From an uncultured Prolixibacteraceae bacterium (GTDB taxonomy: Bacteria; Bacteroidota; Bacteroidia; Bacteroidales; Prolixibacteraceae), in the NCBI GenBank assembly GCA_937915865.1, contig CALGIG010000044.1, forward strand, positions 14,633 through 78,632: a stretch of DNA of 64,000 nt, read 5' to 3'. Below are positions 63,773 to 64,000 of the stretch, piece after piece. The translations under genes and the position numbers were made by a program. The first letter of the stretch is position 1; each line of letters opens with the position of its first letter. The notes beneath the pieces were generated by a model. It worked only from the letters and a program-made list of their open reading frames with translations, made no database searches and was not told where the DNA came from.

Positions 63773-64000
63773 AAATTTGAAATGTTGCTGCTTTTATTGC
63801 GACGCTGCTGATGGTTAAAGAATAAATCTGCTTCGAAAAAACGAATTTTCTTTTTATTAAGAGACAATGTTCATAGTAATACACCCATTTTTCAAAACGG
63901 TTATTAATAAATTTTCGGGTATTACCAAATTAAGTTTGTTTTGATTTGGAAAAATCACGCCAATATCATACTGTTAAAATGTCGCTTTTTTGCACGAATT
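63773..64000. other. Window end without a supported gene
   Basis: AT-rich sequence after gldB. On the minus strand a short open stretch (63868-63980) reads plausibly as protein but has no clear start and is interrupted by a stop upstream, so I do not call it. Confidence 0.35.

Noticed and set aside
63868..63980. Short ORF at the window end
   Set aside because: No start with support, and a stop interrupts it; more sequence is needed.

Overview
The window is about 64 kb of a chromosome from a Bacteroidota bacterium. This rests on three SusC/SusD pairs, an S46 dipeptidyl-peptidase, a GldB lipoprotein, the MurF-Alr fusion typical of the phylum, A-rich translation starts with little Shine-Dalgarno signal, and several TAnnTTTG (-7) promoter elements. 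A Marinilabiliales/Prolixibacteraceae-like origin fits, but that is an impression only. No rRNA, tRNA, CRISPR array, transposase, integrase or phage gene was seen, so the region looks like a stable core chromosome with accessory nutrient-uptake loci.

Layout. 1-2.9 kb: distal trp operon (trpF, trpB, trpA), peppered with short palindromic repeats. 3.1-4.2 kb: two small unknown genes, each followed by a clear terminator. 4.5-8.2 kb: a LytS-type sensor kinase and LytTR regulator with an M2-like zinc peptidase lipoprotein between them. 8.2-10.35 kb: a cation/proton antiporter. 10.8-15.4 kb: SusCD pair 1. 15.5-17.4 kb: an LpxH-like phosphoesterase and a glycosyltransferase. 17.4-19.7 kb: a predicted DNA-repair pair (DUF4130 protein and radical SAM protein). 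19.9-27.6 kb (minus strand): SGNH esterase, B12-dependent ribonucleotide reductase, Kdo transferase WaaA, RNase HI, and an S46 peptidase. 27.8-34.7 kb: gltX; the uppP / DUF3267 protease / flippase operon; a GT4 glycosyltransferase with rnhB; and a small acidic protein. 34.9-37.3 kb: a medium-chain dehydrogenase divergent from kbl. 37.4-42.5 kb (minus): hybrid kinase with HPt domain, sigma-54 activator, a micro-ORF with a perfect palindrome, and a membrane-anchored coiled-coil protein. 42.6-53.2 kb (minus): SusCD pairs 2 and 3. 53.6-64 kb: YjjG-type phosphatase, rsmI, an acidic protein, tdk, murF-alr, a Crp/Fnr regulator, an outer-membrane barrel gene with nadE, and gldB.

How the genes work together. 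Envelope biogenesis is a recurring theme: lipid A/Kdo (WaaA, LpxH-like), undecaprenyl recycling and flipping (UppP, flippase), peptidoglycan precursors (MurF-Alr), and glycosyltransferases. The SusCD systems import oligomers (sugar or peptide). The peptidases (S46, M2-like) suggest peptide use, which fits kbl and amino-acid metabolism. Two separate signalling modules (LytS/LytTR and hybrid kinase/sigma-54 activator) each sit beside an envelope protein that may be part of the circuit.

No clear, wholly new defence or mobile system was found. The most unusual signals are: the repeats inside the trp operon, one of which supplies the start of trpF; the peptidase between the LytS/LytTR partners; the micro-ORF and palindrome between the sigma-54 activator and the coiled-coil gene; and a conserved leader plus signal-peptide block shared by two SusC genes.
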